64,000 nucleotides of DNA from Limnomonas spitsbergensis (Eukaryota; Chlorophyta; Chlorophyceae; Chlamydomonadales), in NCBI GenBank assembly GCA_037349105.1, contig JAYJMM010000025.1, positions 186,001 through 250,000 on the forward strand, given 5' to 3'. A model generated the notes under the pieces. It saw only the letters and a list, made by a program, of their open reading frames with translations, was not told where the DNA came from and ran no database searches. The stretch's first letter is position 1; the number at the start of each line of letters is the position of its first letter. The translations under genes and the position numbers were made by a program. Below are positions 62,486 through 64,000 of the stretch, one piece after another.

Positions 62486-64000
62486 AGGGGCATGAATCCA
62501 CTGAGCATGGCATCTGGTCGGGTAGGGCTCCTTTTAACTGCATGCTAGTGTGCACGGCTTCACTGACGAGATTCCCAAAAGGCCTTTCTGTGTTACGGAC
62601 CCAATGAAAAGCGGGACTGGGTTGGTTTGGGCGTGGCAGGAGGCAGGAGGGTGCTCAGTGTTTTAAGGGACAGTATAAGGGATGCTGCTGTCAGGTAGAT
62701 CGAAATACATCTCTAGATCCAGATCTGGATAGAGCAGTAGATCCACGTTGCTGCCAGGCGGGTTGCCGACTGGCTCTCCATCCGCATGGCGGTATGTAAT
62801 GGAGAGGCGGTGGCGGGCGCCCCTCTGCTTCTGTTTGATGGGTGGCGCGAAGCGGCCTCCCAATTGTTTGCATGATGGATCCTATGGGCGTAACCGCCGC
62901 AGAATCTTCATCATAACACCGTATACCTTCTGTGCCTGAGTGATCATGCAGTGCAGTGCAAACGTTAGTGCTCTTCAGCTACGGTTCAGCCATGCTTCAG
63001 CTACAGTTCAGCTCTAGGCCTTCTCAGTGCCTAAACGATACAGTTGTAATTAGTTCCATACAATTCAGCTACAGTTCAGCTACACTCCCAGTTACACCCC
63101 CAGCTACATCTCAACTACATTTGACCTGCATCAAGAGATGACCTGGTGCAGCATGAGTGTACAGCTGCAGCACACTCTGGATTATACGCTTTTGGGGACC
63201 TAGTCCACAGACCCTCACCCCTGACGCACCTGTGTCAACACAGAGGTCCCGCCGGCCAGCCACAGCGGCGCCCCCACCCCCACCACCAGGAGTCCCCGCA
63301 TAAGCAGATGCGGCACCGGCAGCATTCACAGGACCATTGTGAATATCCTCTCCCCGAGGCAGGAGCAGCCGTTGGCGTGAGCCTCCTGGCGGACGATCAG
63401 TCATTCCAGGGGCAGCACCAAGGGCACCCGTGGCCATCGGTTCCGGCAGATCAACGTCGTCGTCCTCAGCACCAACTGCTGGGTCACTGCATCCCAGGCG
63501 GCGCTGTTGCCTCCGCCACATGGCCAGCTGCTGGGCCTCCTCATGGGCTCGGATGACCTGCGAGGGGGTCAGGGTTCATGGGCTTCAAGTTAAGGGATAG
63601 GAAGCCAGATCTGGATCTAGATAGAAAGAAGCTACCTCCTACCGGGGCGTGAGGGCTCAGGCAACAATACAGCTTACCCCATGCACGACTTCTCCACATT
63701 TTCTGTTCATGAGGTTGCCCTGCGCACCTGTATTTTATATTTCAGTACATGCACAAGCATGCGCCCCTTTTTGCCGTGCCCTGCTGCCGGCAACCCTACC
63801 GTACCCTCACGAAACTGAGCCATGTATGCCATGGAGCTCCTCTCCCCCCCTGCTCTCCCTCCTGGTGTCCCCTTCCTCCCGCCCGCCCGCCCCTGCTCCA
63901 TTATCTCTTCCTGCCCCTGCTCTCAGTGGTGCCTACCGCGGACCTCATTGCAAGGCTCCCTCTGGTTACGTTTGCTGCCTGTTAGCCTGTACTGTGTACT
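62486..64000. other. 3' flank; no further gene recognised
   Basis: Contains short ttcagctacagttcagctaca repeats (62,970-63,120) and two agatctggatct palindromic motifs (near 62,705 and 63,610). A minus-strand frame at 63,111-63,521 is open but shows no domain. Confidence 0.35.

Overview
The window looks like nuclear DNA of a green alga, most likely a chlorophyte. The main evidence is an intact three-exon chlorophyll a/b-binding (LHCII-type) gene at 42.5-43.8 kb. It has a chlorophyte-style C-terminus and a TGTAA polyadenylation signal. Other genes are cut by many short GT-AG introns, and tandem repeats, LINE tails and one very large transposable element occupy most of the rest.

Layout. 0.65-1.0 kb: a relic of the large element family. 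3.1-5.15 kb (minus): a four-exon ubiquitin-like plus 2-oxoglutarate/Fe(II) dioxygenase gene with one in-frame TAG. 10.1-15.3 kb (plus): an approximately 18-exon gene of unknown function. 15.3-19.9 kb: repeats and LINE fragments. 19,901-37,250: a 17.35-kb young insertion flanked by a CAAA target duplication, coding on the minus strand. 37.5-41.0 kb: a 90-bp minisatellite with higher-order structure. 42.5-43.8 kb: the LHCII gene. 44.1-46.8 kb: LINE 3' ends and a 90-bp repeat. 46.8-49.35 kb: a diverged, truncated relative of the large element. 49.4-50.8 kb: a 69-bp minisatellite that appears derived from the 3' end of a CCDC61/VFL3-like exon, a copy of which lies at 51.3 kb. 52.6-55.2 kb: a 37-bp minisatellite of about 71 copies. 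55.2-55.6 kb: a 36-bp repeat encoding a 12-residue coiled-coil unit. 56.4-62.5 kb (plus): a multi-exon gene with a possible nuclease-like (ExK) segment followed by a protein-kinase-like domain.

The most unusual object is the 17.35-kb element. Its products run, in order: a long Gag-like protein (capsid-like region, CCHC knuckles, aspartic-protease-like DSA motif), a frame-shifted linker, and a polyprotein. The polyprotein keeps the typical pre-reverse-transcriptase motif but has no reverse transcriptase or RNase H. It carries instead a C5-cytosine DNA methyltransferase, then a gypsy-type integrase (H2C2, D-D-E) and a PHD finger. Its terminal repeats are not ordinary LTRs. The locus reads A-B-gc-A-internal-B on the plus strand, a split-direct-repeat layout with a 3-base overlap between A and B. 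The internal/A junction, with gc at the outer end of A, recurs in two other diverged copies in the window, so it is a family trait. The repeats are nearly identical (2 differences in 631 bases for B), so the insertion is recent. Its frame changes, in-frame TGA and missing RT were therefore probably present when it moved.

Interstitial telomere-like CCCTAA/TTTAGGG motifs at 3.6, 8.5, 37.5-41 and 50.9 kb and the density of minisatellites suggest a subtelomeric or otherwise repeat-rich region (inference).
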